Source: Iodidimonas sp. SYSU 1G8
Lineage (GTDB): Bacteria; Pseudomonadota; Alphaproteobacteria; SMXS01
Assembly (NCBI RefSeq): GCF_039655775.1
Contig: NZ_JBBYXJ010000002.1
Coordinates: 1,116,001 to 1,180,000 of the forward strand
Direction: 5' to 3'
Length of the DNA stretch: 64,000 nucleotides
This document shows positions 22,629 through 31,992 of this stretch, one piece after another; the first letter of the stretch is position 1, and the number at the start of each line of letters is the position of its first letter. The notes under the pieces were generated by a model that was not told where the DNA came from, searched no databases, and saw only the letters and a list, made by a program, of their open reading frames with translations. Made by a program: the position numbers and the translations under genes.

Positions 22629-23723
22629 TCAGTTGAACGAGATGCTGGGACCCTTGCGCCCGCCGCCGGCGCCGATCTTGGCCGCGATCTTGCTGGCGAT
22701 TTCCAGATAGGCTTGCGCATGGGGGCCGTTCGGTTCCTTGACCACGATCGGCGTACCCGCGTCGGCGCTTTCGCGGATCGCCATGTGCAGCGGCACCTCG
22801 CCCAGAAAGTCCACGCCCAGCTTGCCGGCTTCGGCGCGGGCGCCGCCATGGCCGAAGATGTGAGATTCATGGCCGCATTGTGGGCAGATGAAAGTGCTCA
22901 TGTTCTCGACGATACCCAGCGTCGGTACCTTCACCTTCTCGAACATGGCAAGGCCCCGGCGCGCGTCCAGGAGGGCGAGATCCTGTGGGGTGGACACGAT
23001 CACGGCCCCGGTCAGCGGCACGCGCTGGGCGATGGTCAGCTGCGCGTCCCCGGTGCCTGGCGGAAGGTCGAGCACCAGCACGTCCAATTCCCCCCAGGCC
23101 ACGTCGCCCAGCATCTGGGTGATGGCGCTGACCACCATGGGGCCGCGCCAGATCATGGCGGTTTGTTCGTCGACCATGAAGCCCATGGACATGCACTTCA
23201 TGCCATAGTTCTCCATCGGCAACAGCACCTTGCCGTCGGTCTTCGGCCGGCCGGTCAGTCCCATTAGCCGGGGCACGGACGGGCCGTAGATATCCGTGTC
23301 GAGCAAGCCGACCTTGAGGCCGAGCGCCTGCAGCGCAAGGGCGATGTTCACGGCGGTGGTCGATTTGCCCACGCCGCCCTTGCCGCTGGCCACGGCGATG
23401 ATGGATTTGACCTGATCGATGCCCGCGCCCTTTTTCGTGCCGTCCAGCGACGTCGGCTTGCGCGCTTCCTCGCCGCGTTCGGCGGTGAGCACCGCGGTGA
23501 CGGCGGTCACGCCGGCCAAGGCTTGCACGGCCCGTTCGGCCGCATGGCGCAGCGGTTCCTGCTCGGGGCCTTCACCCGGCCGCACGGCGAGCGCGAACCG
23601 GACCCTGCCGTCCTGCACATGGACCCCCTGCACCCGTCCGTCGCTGACGATGTCCCGTCCGGTCGCCGGGTCGCGCACCGCGCGAAGGGCGTTGATGACG
23701 TCGGATTCCGTGATCGAGGGCAT
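22629..23723 (-). CDS. mrp: Mrp/ApbC-type Fe-S cluster carrier ATPase
   Basis: Cytosolic P-loop ATPase that carries and delivers Fe-S clusters. 364 aa: an N-terminal MIP18-like domain (about 1-95), a linker, then the deviant Walker A GKGGVGKST and DTDIYGPSVPRLMG, and the cluster-binding CxxC in FICPQCGHES. LGEVPLHMAIRESADAG is family-typical. It is divergent from hflK across a 150-nt spacer that has only weak promoter-like elements. The fumA Fe-S enzyme nearby could be a client, though that is conjecture. Confidence 0.95.
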   Translation of the reverse strand: MPSITESDVINALRAVRDPATGRDIVSDGRVQGVHVQDGRVRFALAVRPGEGPEQEPLRHAAERAVQALAGVTAVTAVLTAERGEEARKPTSLDGTKKGAGIDQVKSIIAVASGKGGVGKSTTAVNIALALQALGLKVGLLDTDIYGPSVPRLMGLTGRPKTDGKVLLPMENYGMKCMSMGFMVDEQTAMIWRGPMVVSAITQMLGDVAWGELDVLVLDLPPGTGDAQLTIAQRVPLTGAVIVSTPQDLALLDARRGLAMFEKVKVPTLGIVENMSTFICPQCGHESHIFGHGGARAEAGKLGVDFLGEVPLHMAIRESADAGTPIVVKEPNGPHAQAYLEIASKIAAKIGAGGGRKGPSISFN

Positions 23724-23873
23724 GGTCGGACACTCCAGAAGGCGACTTCATATAGAACGTTGCAAACAACTTGATAAGAGGTTCTGGTCTACCGAGCACC
23801 CGTTCCTATATAGAGGGACAACCAGAGCCCCCGGATTGTGCGGGGCCAATCACTGACGGAGGAAGATCCGCCG

Positions 23874-24962
23874 ATGCCTTGGCAGAACAATCCCGGTGGC
23901 GGTCGAGGCCCTTGGGGCCAGGGGCCCCGCCAGAACGGTCCGACGCCCCCTAATCTCGATGATCTGTTCCGGCGCGGCCAGGACCGTATGAAGACCATGA
24001 TGCCCGGCGGCTTCGGCGGCAAGAAGGGCATTATCATCGGCGTCGGCGTCCTTTTCATGCTTTGGCTTCTGAGCGGCATTTACCGGGTTGTCCCGGGCGA
24101 ACAGGGCGTCGAACTGATCTTTGGCCGTTGGGATGGCACGACCAAGGCGGAAGGCCTTCACTGGGTGCCGCCGGCGCCGATCGGCAAGAGCTTCACGCCG
24201 CGCGTCGCCGAAGTACGGCGCCTGGAAGTCGGGTTCACCACCGGCGAGGGCGCGCGGACCAATGCCGCCGAGCGTAACGCGCCGACCGAAAGCCTTATGC
24301 TGACTGGCGACGAGAACATCATCGATATCGACTTCGAGGTGTTCTGGCAGATCAAGGACGCGGGCCTTTACCTGTTCAACATCCAGGGACAGGAAGAAAC
24401 CGTGAAGGCCGTGGCCGAAAGCGCCATGCGCGAAGTGGTCGGCAGCCGCCCCCTGGAGACCGCATTGACCCGGGGGCGTCTCGAGGTCGAGGAAGAAACG
24501 CAGGAGATGATGCAGCAGATTCTGGACAGCTATCAGGCTGGCGTGCTGATCACCGACGTCAAACTGCGCAAGGCCGATACGCCGCCAGAGGTCATCGACG
24601 ATTTCCGCGATGTGCAGGCCGCCGGCGCCGACCGCGAAGCCCGGATCAACGAAGCGCAGCGCTACCGCGCCGAGGTTGTCCCCGCTGCCCGAGGCGAGGC
24701 CGCCCAGATCGTGCAGCAGGCGGAAGCCTACAAGGCCGAGGTCGTTGCCCGCTCTCAGGGTGAGGCGGCGCGCTTCACGTCGGTCTACAACGAATACCGG
24801 CAGTCGCAGGACGTGACAAAGCGCCGGATGTATCTGGAGACGATGGAAGAGATTCTGCGCAACGTGAACAAAGTCGTCATCGACAGCAAAGGTGCCTCGG
24901 GCGTAGTGCCCTACCTGCCGCTGCCCGAAGTCCAGAAGCGTCAGCAGGGAGCCGGCCAGTGA
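23874..24962 (+). CDS. hflK: FtsH protease modulator HflK
   Basis: SPFH/prohibitin-family inner-membrane protein that with HflC surrounds and regulates FtsH. 362 aa from ATG 23874 (GGAGGAAG at 23858-23865); the earlier in-frame start at 23838 is unlikely. A Gly/Pro/Gln-rich cytoplasmic N-tail is followed by one membrane helix (about 51-68, IIIGVGVLFMLWLLSGIY) and a band-7 domain beginning YRVVPGEQGVELIFGRWD. A long helical C-terminal region has DVKLRKADTPPEVIDDFRDVQ. It overlaps hflC by 4 nt (GTGA). Confidence 0.96.
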   Translation: MPWQNNPGGGRGPWGQGPRQNGPTPPNLDDLFRRGQDRMKTMMPGGFGGKKGIIIGVGVLFMLWLLSGIYRVVPGEQGVELIFGRWDGTTKAEGLHWVPPAPIGKSFTPRVAEVRRLEVGFTTGEGARTNAAERNAPTESLMLTGDENIIDIDFEVFWQIKDAGLYLFNIQGQEETVKAVAESAMREVVGSRPLETALTRGRLEVEEETQEMMQQILDSYQAGVLITDVKLRKADTPPEVIDDFRDVQAAGADREARINEAQRYRAEVVPAARGEAAQIVQQAEAYKAEVVARSQGEAARFTSVYNEYRQSQDVTKRRMYLETMEEILRNVNKVVIDSKGASGVVPYLPLPEVQKRQQGAGQ

Positions 24963-25831
24963 ACCCGAAATACACCGTCGCCGGTCTGGTCCTGGGCGGC
25001 ATCGTCCTGGTCCTCCTCTTTACCTCACTCTTCACCGTGCAGGTCACCCAGCAGGCGCTGATCCTCCAGTTCGGTAGTTATGTGCGGACAGTTCGCGAGC
25101 CGGGCCTGCATATCAAGGCGCCTTGGCAGGACGTCACCTACATGGACAAGCGCGTGCTTGCTCTCGATCTGGCGCCGCAGGAAGTCATCGCCTCGGACGA
25201 GAAGCGCGTCGTCGTCGATGCGCTGGTACGTTTCCGCATCAACGATCCCCTGCAGTTCTACAAGACGGTGCAGGGTGACGAGCGGATCGGCCGCGCCCGT
25301 CTGGGCACCACGGTGGTTTCAGCCATGCGCCGGGTCCTCGGCAGCGAAGACTTCAATGTTTTGCTGACCGATCGCCGCAGCGAATTGATGAACCGCATCC
25401 GTGACCTCGTGGGCGAGGGCGTGAAGCCGCTAGGCGTCGAGATCATCGACGTGCGGCTCAAGCGCGCCGATCTGCCCCCCGAGATCAGCCAGGCGATTTT
25501 CGAGCGCATGCAGAAGAACTACAACGAGCAGGCCGCCGGCCGCCGCGCGAGCGGCATGGAGGAGGCCCAGCGCATCCGCGCCGAGGCGGATCGTGAAAAG
25601 GCCGTCATCATCGCCGAGGCCAACAGGCAGGCCCAGATCCTGCGCGGCGAGGGCGATGGCGAGGCGGTGAAGATCTTTGCGGAATCATTCGGCAAGGATG
25701 TGAACTTCTTCGAGTTCTATCGCTCGATGCAGGCGTACCGTGCCACGATCGGCAAGGAGGACACGCTGGTCCTGTCGCCGGATAGCGACTTCTTCAAGTA
25801 CATCCGCGACATGAACGCCACCGGTCGCTGA
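24959..25831 (+). CDS. hflC: FtsH protease modulator HflC
   Basis: Partner of HflK in the FtsH-regulating membrane complex. 290 aa from GTG 24959, overlapping the hflK stop. The N-terminal membrane helix (about 8-27, AGLVLGGIVLVLLFTSLFTV) is followed by the SPFH domain (QQALILQFGSYVRTVREPGLH) and a helical region with VRLKRADLPPEISQAIFERM. DUF2065 follows after 6 nt and degP about 340 nt later, the conserved alphaproteobacterial order. Confidence 0.96.
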   Translation: MNPKYTVAGLVLGGIVLVLLFTSLFTVQVTQQALILQFGSYVRTVREPGLHIKAPWQDVTYMDKRVLALDLAPQEVIASDEKRVVVDALVRFRINDPLQFYKTVQGDERIGRARLGTTVVSAMRRVLGSEDFNVLLTDRRSELMNRIRDLVGEGVKPLGVEIIDVRLKRADLPPEISQAIFERMQKNYNEQAAGRRASGMEEAQRIRAEADREKAVIIAEANRQAQILRGEGDGEAVKIFAESFGKDVNFFEFYRSMQAYRATIGKEDTLVLSPDSDFFKYIRDMNATGR

Positions 25832-25837
25832 CGCGGC

Positions 25838-26026
25838 ATGTGGGCCGATCTGGCTGTTGCGTTCGGGTTGATGCTGGTGATCGAGGGCGTGCTGTATGCG
25901 CTCGCCCCCGGCACCATGCGCCGGGTGATCGAAGCGGTGACGGCGTTGCCCGAGCAGACCATGCGCTTTACGGGTATCGCCGTCGCCATTGCCGGTCTTA
26001 TCATCGTGATGTTCGCGCGCGGCTAG
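25838..26026 (+). CDS. DUF2065 small membrane protein
   Basis: 62 aa with two predicted membrane helices (about 4-24 and 42-60) and a short basic/acidic loop between them (GTMRRVIEAVTALPEQ). This is the pattern of DUF2065, a small family regularly found after hflC. Function unknown; co-occurrence suggests a link to the HflKC-FtsH or DegP quality-control system. Starts 6 nt after hflC. Confidence 0.85.
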   Translation: MWADLAVAFGLMLVIEGVLYALAPGTMRRVIEAVTALPEQTMRFTGIAVAIAGLIIVMFARG

Positions 26027-26055
26027 ATGCGCGAGGCACGCAGGGGACCGTTTTC

Positions 26056-26084
26056 TTGAAAGCGAAGGTTGGTCTGCTTAATTT
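26056..26084 (+). promoter_or_regulatory. degP promoter
   Basis: TTGAAA (26056-26061), a 17-nt spacer and TAATTT (26079-26084) form a good sigma70 promoter about 90 nt before degP. The preceding C makes CTTGAAA, which also matches the RpoH -35 core, though no RpoH-type -10 is evident. Confidence 0.6.
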
Positions 26085-26175
26085 CTCCTGTGCCCCGCCC
26101 TGCGGGCGCAATTCGGCGGAGGCCAACCGCCGTTGAGGTTCCCCTCTCGCTAGGTCAAGGAAAAGGAGCGGCTTC

Positions 26176-27684
26176 GTGAGCCCAAGACATGACATGCCGG
26201 AACCCACTCAACTCCGGCGGAACGGCGTTTTCCAGCGTTTCCTGATGGTAGCCCTGCTCGCGTTTTTCTCGGCGGCCACTATCGCCCCGGCGTCGGCGCG
26301 CCCCGCGCCCGAAGGCTTTGCTGACCTCGCTGAGCGGCTGCTGCCCTCGGTGGTGAACATTTCGACCACCCAGGAAGTCGGAAGCCCCTTCGGCGAAACC
26401 GGCGAGGACGGCGAGCAGCAGCAATTGCCGCCCGGCATTCCCGATTTCTTCCGCGACTTCTTCGAGAACCGGCGCATTCCGCCACAGGAAGCCCACGCCA
26501 TGGGCTCGGGCTTCATCATCGATCCCAGTGGCGTGATCATCACCAACAATCATGTGGTGGATGGCGCCAACAAGGTGGTCGTCATCCTGAACGATGGCAC
26601 GGAACTGGACGCCGAGGTTCTGGGACAGGACCGGCGCACCGATATCGCACTGCTCAAGGTCAGCAGCCCCAAGCCGCTTCCCGCGGTGCAGTTCGGCGAT
26701 TCCGACAAGCTGCGCGTCGGTGAATGGGTCATCGCTGTCGGCAATCCTTTCGGCCTCGGCGGTACGGTGACCGCCGGTATCGTCTCGGCGATCGACCGCG
26801 ATATCAACGCCGGCCCCTATGATGATTTCATCCAGACCGATGCGGCCATCAATCAGGGCAATTCGGGCGGTCCGCTGTTCGACATGGACGGTAACGTCGT
26901 CGGCGTGAACAGCGTCATCATCTCGCGGACCGGCGGCAATGTGGGCATCGGCTTCTCGATCCCGTCGCGGCTCGTCCAGCGCGTCATCACCGATCTGCGC
27001 AAGTATGGTCAGGTGCAGCGCGGCTGGCTCGGCGTCGGTATCCAGCAGGTGGATCAGGCCATCGCCGACAGCCTCGGGCTGAAGGAAGCCAAGGGCGCCA
27101 TGATCACCAACGTGGTGGAGGGCGATCCGGCCGAGAAGGCGGGCATCAAGAGCGGCGACGTGATCCTGCAGTTTGACGGCAAGGAAATCGCCGACACCCG
27201 GGCCCTGCTGCGCGCGGTCGCCGACACCCCCGCCGGCCAGAAGACCCCGGTCATCGTATGGCGTGATGGCGCGCGCAAGACCCTCAGCGTGGAGGTCGGC
27301 CAGATGCAGCCCGACGACGAGAAGCCCGCTGCCGGAACCGAGAAGGCCGAGCAGCCGGCAACGCCGGCGGGAAGCTCGGTCGATGTGCTCGGCATGACGC
27401 TGGCGGCCATTGACGACGCCGCCCGCAAGGAACTGCAGCTGCCGGAAAAGGCGACGGGTGTCGTCGTCGCCAAGGTCGATCGCGTGAGCGAAGCGGCCCA
27501 GAAGGGCATCAAGCGCGGCGACATCATCGCCCGCATCGGTGACCGGGATGTCAAGACCCTGGCCGAGGCCAAGGCGGCGGTGGCCGCCGAGAAGAAGTCC
27601 GGCAAGGCCACGACCCTGCTGAGGGTACGCCGGGGTGACAACTTCCTCTTCATCGCGCTGAAGGCGAAGGAAGAGAAAAAGTAG
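26176..27684 (+). CDS. degP: Periplasmic serine protease DegP/HtrA (Do family)
   Basis: Protease and chaperone for misfolded envelope proteins. 502 aa from GTG 26176 with AAGGAG at 26163-26168. A signal peptide runs to about residue 42 (ending TIAPASARP). The catalytic triad is H126 (TNNHVVDGA), D156 (RRTDIALLKV) and S230 (NQGNSGGPLFD). Two PDZ domains follow, the first near GWLGVGIQQVDQ and the second after a Pro/Glu/Ala linker (about 375-395), with GVVVAKVDRVSEAAQKGIKRGD. It has its own promoter and a strong terminator at 27722-27750. Confidence 0.97.
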   Translation: MSPRHDMPEPTQLRRNGVFQRFLMVALLAFFSAATIAPASARPAPEGFADLAERLLPSVVNISTTQEVGSPFGETGEDGEQQQLPPGIPDFFRDFFENRRIPPQEAHAMGSGFIIDPSGVIITNNHVVDGANKVVVILNDGTELDAEVLGQDRRTDIALLKVSSPKPLPAVQFGDSDKLRVGEWVIAVGNPFGLGGTVTAGIVSAIDRDINAGPYDDFIQTDAAINQGNSGGPLFDMDGNVVGVNSVIISRTGGNVGIGFSIPSRLVQRVITDLRKYGQVQRGWLGVGIQQVDQAIADSLGLKEAKGAMITNVVEGDPAEKAGIKSGDVILQFDGKEIADTRALLRAVADTPAGQKTPVIVWRDGARKTLSVEVGQMQPDDEKPAAGTEKAEQPATPAGSSVDVLGMTLAAIDDAARKELQLPEKATGVVVAKVDRVSEAAQKGIKRGDIIARIGDRDVKTLAEAKAAVAAEKKSGKATTLLRVRRGDNFLFIALKAKEEKK

Positions 27685-27721
27685 AGACCCGAACGCCGGG
27701 TTCTCCGGCTGACGGGAAACG

Positions 27722-27750
27722 GGGCGGTCCGGCGACGGGCCGCCCTTTTT
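27722..27750 (+). terminator. Rho-independent terminator after degP
   Basis: GGGCGGTCC (27722-27730) pairs with GGGCCGCCC (27737-27745) across a 6-nt loop, with one G-U pair, and is followed by TTTTT (27746-27750). It lies 38 nt after the degP stop and 6 nt from the end of the convergent protease gene. Confidence 0.9.
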
Positions 27751-27755
27751 CGTGC

Positions 27756-30092
27756 CTAGAAGCGCATGTCGGCGCGGAGCAGGACCATCAACGCGTCCGC
27801 GGCACTCGCCACGTGATTGGGGTTCATCCGGTAGATCAGGTTGCTCTGGAGGCTGACCAGCCCACCGTCCCAGAAAGCGTGGCTGATTTCGACATCGACC
27901 TCTCGTCCGGTAGGAGCGAGGTTGAGCATGTGACGGTCGAACAGGACCGCATCGGTTTCGGCGTCGCGGCCGGTCGGCACGTCCAGCGTGGCGCGGCCGG
28001 TCTCCACACGGAGCGGCTGGGAAATGGCGAAGCCGATGCTGTGTCCGGCGAGCGGCGTCCGCCAGACGGCGCCCAGGCTGTAGGATGAGGTCTCGATGCC
28101 CGAATAGGAATGTAGAAGCGCCGAACCCTGCTCCGCGACACCCGTCCAGCCGCGGCCGGCATTGGCCACCAGGGTCACGTCGCCAAGCCGATAGGTCGCC
28201 GACAGCGTCACGAACCGGGTGGTGGCGCCCTCGATGCCGTCGAACGCGCCGGTCGCCACCGTGTCGAGCAGCGTTCCTTCCTCATGCAGCACGCCGAACT
28301 GGGCGCCGATGGCAAGGGCGCCGCCCACCGCATGATCGATCTGGAGGGCGGCCAGCTCGCGCTTGACCGGTTCCATGCCCTCGAATGGTTCGAACCGGCC
28401 TGTGTTGGCCGCGAACCCCAGACTGGTATACGCGCCCAGTTGCTGGCGCAGCGCAATTCCGGTGCCGTCCTCGGTGAACTGCAGATACGCCCCGCCCGGC
28501 TGCGCTGACCGCAGCATGGCGGTCTCGGGAGCCATGTCGAATGTCTGCGCAAAAGCGCCGCCATGACTGACGCCAATGACCGTGCCGGGGGCTAGGGCGT
28601 GGACGAAGCTAAAGGACATATCCTCGAAGCGGCGGTCCATTCCCAGATTGGGAAACAGGGCCGTCTCGTCCAAAACGCCCCATTCATCGGTGAATGACAT
28701 CTGGAACGCGCCGATGCCGGGCACGTAGCCGCTGGTACCGCGCCGGTAGACGCTGGACCGTGCGAAGCTGGCCATGTCGAATCGGCTGTCGGTCATGCTG
28801 CCGATACTGGTGTTGAAGTTCGCCACATACGCCCTGTCGTACTTGTCGATGACGATGGTGCCCTGCAGCAGGGCCGAGGCGGTCTGGTCGCCGGTGATGG
28901 AATCGCCGAAGGCCGCGCCGAAGGAAATCGTGCTGTTCTGGGCCGCGATGCCGCCAGCGCTGGTCGGCACGGACAGGATCCCCTGTGGCGAAAGAGCCGC
29001 CTCGATATCCAGAAGTCCGGCGCCATAGACCGCGTCGACGCCCGCCGCGCCGCGGTCACGCGCCGTGTCGAGCAGGATCTGAACCACCTCTGCGCCATCC
29101 AGATTGGGAAAGCTCTCCAGCATGAGCGCCACGGCGCCGGCGACGATTGGCGCCGAGAACGAGGTACCGCTTTGGGTGACGACGGTCGACCCTGCGTCGG
29201 TGGTTTGAACGGCGGCACCGGGGGCGACCAGGAAGATTCCGCTGGCAGTCCCCGCGCGGTTCGAAAAGCCGGCAATGGTATCGCTCGAAGTGCTGGCGCC
29301 GACGATCAGCGACGTCCCCAGCGCCTCGGGTGACAGGGCAAAGCCAGTCGAGCCGGTGGGATTGGCGCCGCCATCGTTTCCGGCTGCGAAGACGAGGACG
29401 ACGCCGGCGGCCGCGGCGCGCTGCTGTGCCGCGAGAAGATCACCTGTGGGCGCGTTGTCGCCGCCATGCGACAGGTTGATCACCCTGGCGCCATTGTCGA
29501 TGGCATAGTTGATGGCCGCCGCCAGGTTGGTGTTGTTGAACGTGCAGGAGGGGTTGCAGCTGCCGGGGGTATCGGCCCGGACCATGAGCAGCGTGGCGTC
29601 GTAGGCGATGCCATGAATGCCGACGCCGTTCTTCTCGGCCGCGATCAGGCCGGCGACATGGGTGCCATGCATGGAATCCGGCTGCAAAATGCCTCGGCCG
29701 ACCACGACGTCCTGGCTGAGGGGCGACAGATTGGCGCCAAACTCGGAATGCGCTGGATCGATACCCGTGTCGACGACGGCGACCACGATGCCATCGCCGG
29801 TTATGCCCGCCTCGTACGCCGCAAGCGCATTGACCCGGCCAAGTCCAAAATTGCGACGGTATTCCGAGGTGTTGAACGGGCTAGTCGGCGTCGGGGTGGG
29901 GGTGGGCGTCGGCGTCGGCGCGGGAGTGGGAGTGGGAGCGGGCGTCGGCGTCGGAGCGGGAGTCGGAGTCGGACTGGGCGGTGCCGGCGTCAGACCGCCG
30001 CCACCGCCGCCGCCACAGGCCGTCAGCATCACGGTCGTGGCCACGATGGTACCCAGCACGGGCGCACTACGAGTCAGGTTTCTTATGCTCAT
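27756..30092 (-). CDS. Subtilisin-like (S8) protease with lipoprotein signal and probable C-terminal beta-barrel
   Basis: 778 aa. An N-terminal signal with lipobox L-T-A-C (Cys26) is followed by a Gly run and a Pro-Thr repeat linker (about 37-71). The S8 catalytic domain has D108 (VVDTGID), H142 ([10 protein letters not shown]) and S311 (SGTSFSAP), with the oxyanion region FAAGND. After about residue 370 comes a long beta-rich region ending in aromatic R-A-D-M-R-F, as in autotransporter or outer-membrane barrels. It is probably a surface-displayed or self-processing protease. The lipobox together with a barrel is unusual. Start ATG 30092 has a GGGGGGCGG ribosome site. No partner gene adjoins it. 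Confidence 0.85.
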   Translation of the reverse strand: MSIRNLTRSAPVLGTIVATTVMLTACGGGGGGGLTPAPPSPTPTPAPTPTPAPTPTPAPTPTPTPTPTPTSPFNTSEYRRNFGLGRVNALAAYEAGITGDGIVVAVVDTGIDPAHSEFGANLSPLSQDVVVGRGILQPDSMHGTHVAGLIAAEKNGVGIHGIAYDATLLMVRADTPGSCNPSCTFNNTNLAAAINYAIDNGARVINLSHGGDNAPTGDLLAAQQRAAAAGVVLVFAAGNDGGANPTGSTGFALSPEALGTSLIVGASTSSDTIAGFSNRAGTASGIFLVAPGAAVQTTDAGSTVVTQSGTSFSAPIVAGAVALMLESFPNLDGAEVVQILLDTARDRGAAGVDAVYGAGLLDIEAALSPQGILSVPTSAGGIAAQNSTISFGAAFGDSITGDQTASALLQGTIVIDKYDRAYVANFNTSIGSMTDSRFDMASFARSSVYRRGTSGYVPGIGAFQMSFTDEWGVLDETALFPNLGMDRRFEDMSFSFVHALAPGTVIGVSHGGAFAQTFDMAPETAMLRSAQPGGAYLQFTEDGTGIALRQQLGAYTSLGFAANTGRFEPFEGMEPVKRELAALQIDHAVGGALAIGAQFGVLHEEGTLLDTVATGAFDGIEGATTRFVTLSATYRLGDVTLVANAGRGWTGVAEQGSALLHSYSGIETSSYSLGAVWRTPLAGHSIGFAISQPLRVETGRATLDVPTGRDAETDAVLFDRHMLNLAPTGREVDVEISHAFWDGGLVSLQSNLIYRMNPNHVASAADALMVLLRADMRF
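29885..29980 (-). repeat. Pro-Thr/Ala coding repeat in the S8 protease linker
   Basis: Tandem six-base units (GTCGGC/GTGGGA-type on the plus strand) encode P-T-P-A and P-T-P-T repeats separating the lipid anchor from the protease domain. Such runs vary in copy number by slippage. Confidence 0.75.
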
Positions 30093-30233
30093 GATTGCCG
30101 CCCCCCAGCGACGCCGGAATCGTCAGCGTTCATCGTCCTTTAACCAACAAGCCAATGCAACCCCGAGACGGCAGGTTGCGGAAGGGCGGTCAGGGCGGAT
30201 AGTCTCGTGGCCTTCTAAACAGGGGGACGATCC

Positions 30234-30689
30234 ATGGCCGATTCCAAACCGACGCCCACACTGGCATCCAAACAGGTCCTGACGCTGGAGCTTGCCAAGC
30301 TGATGGCCGAAGGCGCCGAGGCGTATGGCGCGGAAAAGGGCTTGCCGCCGCTCGGCATCGCCATCGTCGATGATGGCGGTAATCTGGTGCTGTTCCACCG
30401 TCAGACCGGCGTGGTCGAGGGCGGTGCCCGTTATTCGCGCCTGAAAGCACAGACCGCCGGCCTCCTGGGCAGCAGCACGCGCTTCATTGGCGATCTGGAT
30501 TTCGCCGATGCGAACCGGCCGTTGGGGATCGGCCAGGTCGAACATTTCACCGTAACCCCCGGCGGGTTCCCGATCCGCTCCGGAGCGGGCCAGCTGCTCG
30601 GCGGAATCGGCGTCTCGGGCGCCGCCGCCGAGGATGACGAGGCTGCGGCGAAGGCGGGAATCGAGGCGGTCAAAGCCTATCTTGGCTAG
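30234..30689 (+). CDS. HbpS/GlcG-like heme-degrading-superfamily protein (DUF336)
   Basis: 151 aa. The family pattern is clear: [37 protein letters not shown] at the N-terminal half and [37 protein letters not shown] at the end. Members bind haem or cobalamin-like ligands or act as accessory proteins in catabolic operons; the specific role is unknown. No signal peptide, so cytoplasmic. Divergent from the S8 protease and convergent with the PhyH gene. Confidence 0.88.
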   Translation: MADSKPTPTLASKQVLTLELAKLMAEGAEAYGAEKGLPPLGIAIVDDGGNLVLFHRQTGVVEGGARYSRLKAQTAGLLGSSTRFIGDLDFADANRPLGIGQVEHFTVTPGGFPIRSGAGQLLGGIGVSGAAAEDDEAAAKAGIEAVKAYLG

Positions 30690-30702
30690 ATCCGCCCCGG
30701 TC

Positions 30703-31551
30703 TCAGTGGTCCAGCAGCCTTAGCGGGCTGCGGCCTTCGACGAAACCCATGGCGGCGCCCACGACCCACCATCCGGTCAGCCGCTGCAGGACGCGCGGCA
30801 TCTCGCGGACCGTCTCGCGCGGCACCGCCAGATACTGGTTCTCCTGCTGACGCAGCCAGGCGCGGCAATACAGGATGATCACCCCCCGGCGGATACTGTC
30901 GGCGCTGACATTGGCGCCGCCGCCATGCCAGAGCGCGCCGGTCCAGAGCAGCACCGATCCTGCCGGCATCTCCACGTTGATGGCCTTCTGCGCCGGTTCG
31001 CTCTCCGATGGCGGATTATGCGAACCGGGAATCACCAGCGTCCCGCCATTCTCTGCGGTGAAGTCGTCGAGCGCCCAGATCGTCGAGACGGACAGCGGCG
31101 CGTGCGGGTCGGGCAGGTTATAGAAGCCATCGTCGCGGTGCAGGGTCTGGGCCGGCTGCCCAGGATGGAGCGTCGCCGCCGTCAGGCTCGAAAGCTGGAT
31201 CTGGTCCTCCATATGCGCTTCGCTGATGGCCACCACGTCGGGATGCGCGGCCAGCGGCCAAACCGACCGGGCCTTGCCCAGCAGGCCATAGGGGCGCTGG
31301 GTCTTCTCGCCCAGGAAGGCGCTGCGCGCGAAGCCGGTACCGCTGTTCACGTCATCCAGGCCGTTGCGAATATCCTCCAGCTGTGCCGGGCTCAGCGCAT
31401 TCTTCACGATCACATAGCCATGTTCGGCGAGATGACCGATCTGCGGCGCCAGCCGCTCGCGGTCGGCGTCCGTGGATATCCGGTCGCCATACTCGGCTTC
31501 CTGAACCGACTTGCCAAACGGATCGCGGCCATAATCGCCATCAGCGCGCAT
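30703..31551 (-). CDS. Phytanoyl-CoA dioxygenase (PhyH) family Fe(II)/2-oxoglutarate oxygenase
   Basis: 282 aa. The HxD iron motif is TLHRDDGFY, the distal His is in GGTLVIPGSH, and an Arg in SIRRGVIILY can bind 2-oxoglutarate. Family members hydroxylate alpha-carbons of CoA esters or small hydrophobic acids; the substrate here is not known. It overlaps the upstream EthD gene by 11 nt on the minus strand, and this pair is divergent from the Rieske oxygenase operon. Confidence 0.9.
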   Translation of the reverse strand: MRADGDYGRDPFGKSVQEAEYGDRISTDADRERLAPQIGHLAEHGYVIVKNALSPAQLEDIRNGLDDVNSGTGFARSAFLGEKTQRPYGLLGKARSVWPLAAHPDVVAISEAHMEDQIQLSSLTAATLHPGQPAQTLHRDDGFYNLPDPHAPLSVSTIWALDDFTAENGGTLVIPGSHNPPSESEPAQKAINVEMPAGSVLLWTGALWHGGGANVSADSIRRGVIILYCRAWLRQQENQYLAVPRETVREMPRVLQRLTGWWVVGAAMGFVEGRSPLRLLDH

Positions 31552-31936
31552 GCGACGTCTCTCCTAACGCAATGATCTCCCTTTCCTCATTGTACCAGAG
31601 CGGCGACTGGGCAAGGTCGATGAACTTGCGCTCGTCCTCAAGCAGCACGCGGCCTGCTTCGCGCCCGGCGGGATCGCGGCCGACGGCCTCTATATCCTCG
31701 CGGCTGTCCCAGTACAGCTCGGCGATGCCATCGAACGGCTCGGGCGCGCCGCGGCTCAGCGCCAGGCCGGCGGACAGGGCGGCGTCGCCGAGCGAATGGG
31801 TCTGCACGTAGCGGCGGACCCGCATCGCCTGCATGAAGCTGCGCACCAGCGGCCCATGGTGGTTCAGCCAGTAGTCCTGGAATTCCTCGCGCGACAGATG
31901 GGGCAGGCGGCGCAGGCAAAAGGTCAACTTAATCAT
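31541..31936 (-). CDS. EthD-family protein
   Basis: 131 aa from ATG 31936, with GGGGGAAAG as ribosome site; the frame could start at 31975 but that codon lies in the dyad. A ferredoxin-like dimeric alpha-beta barrel fold is suggested by MIKLTFCLRRLPHLSREEFQDYWLNHHGPLV, with the EthD-type W-x3-H-G/P motif. EthD proteins accompany ring-cleaving or oxidative catabolic operons. Overlaps the PhyH gene by 11 nt. Confidence 0.85.
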   Translation of the reverse strand: MIKLTFCLRRLPHLSREEFQDYWLNHHGPLVRSFMQAMRVRRYVQTHSLGDAALSAGLALSRGAPEPFDGIAELYWDSREDIEAVGRDPAGREAGRVLLEDERKFIDLAQSPLWYNEEREIIALGETSHAR

Positions 31937-31959
31937 ATTGAATCTTTCCCCCCGTTTTT

Positions 31960-31976
31960 TATGCTGCGTCAGCATA
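31960..31976. promoter_or_regulatory. Perfect dyad between divergent EthD and Rieske genes
   Basis: TATGCTG (31960-31966), CGT and CAGCATA (31970-31976) form a perfect 7-3-7 inverted repeat in a divergent spacer of only 56 nt (31937-31992). It is a good candidate operator controlling both transcription units. A poly-T/A run (31955-31960) adjoins it, but a terminator reading is unlikely between two start codons. Confidence 0.55.
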
Positions 31977-31992
31977 GCGGGGAGACATGCGG

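Noticed and set aside
29885-29980. Short tandem repeats as a CRISPR or satellite
   Set aside because: The units are only six bases long, lie in frame in the protease gene and encode a Pro-Thr linker.
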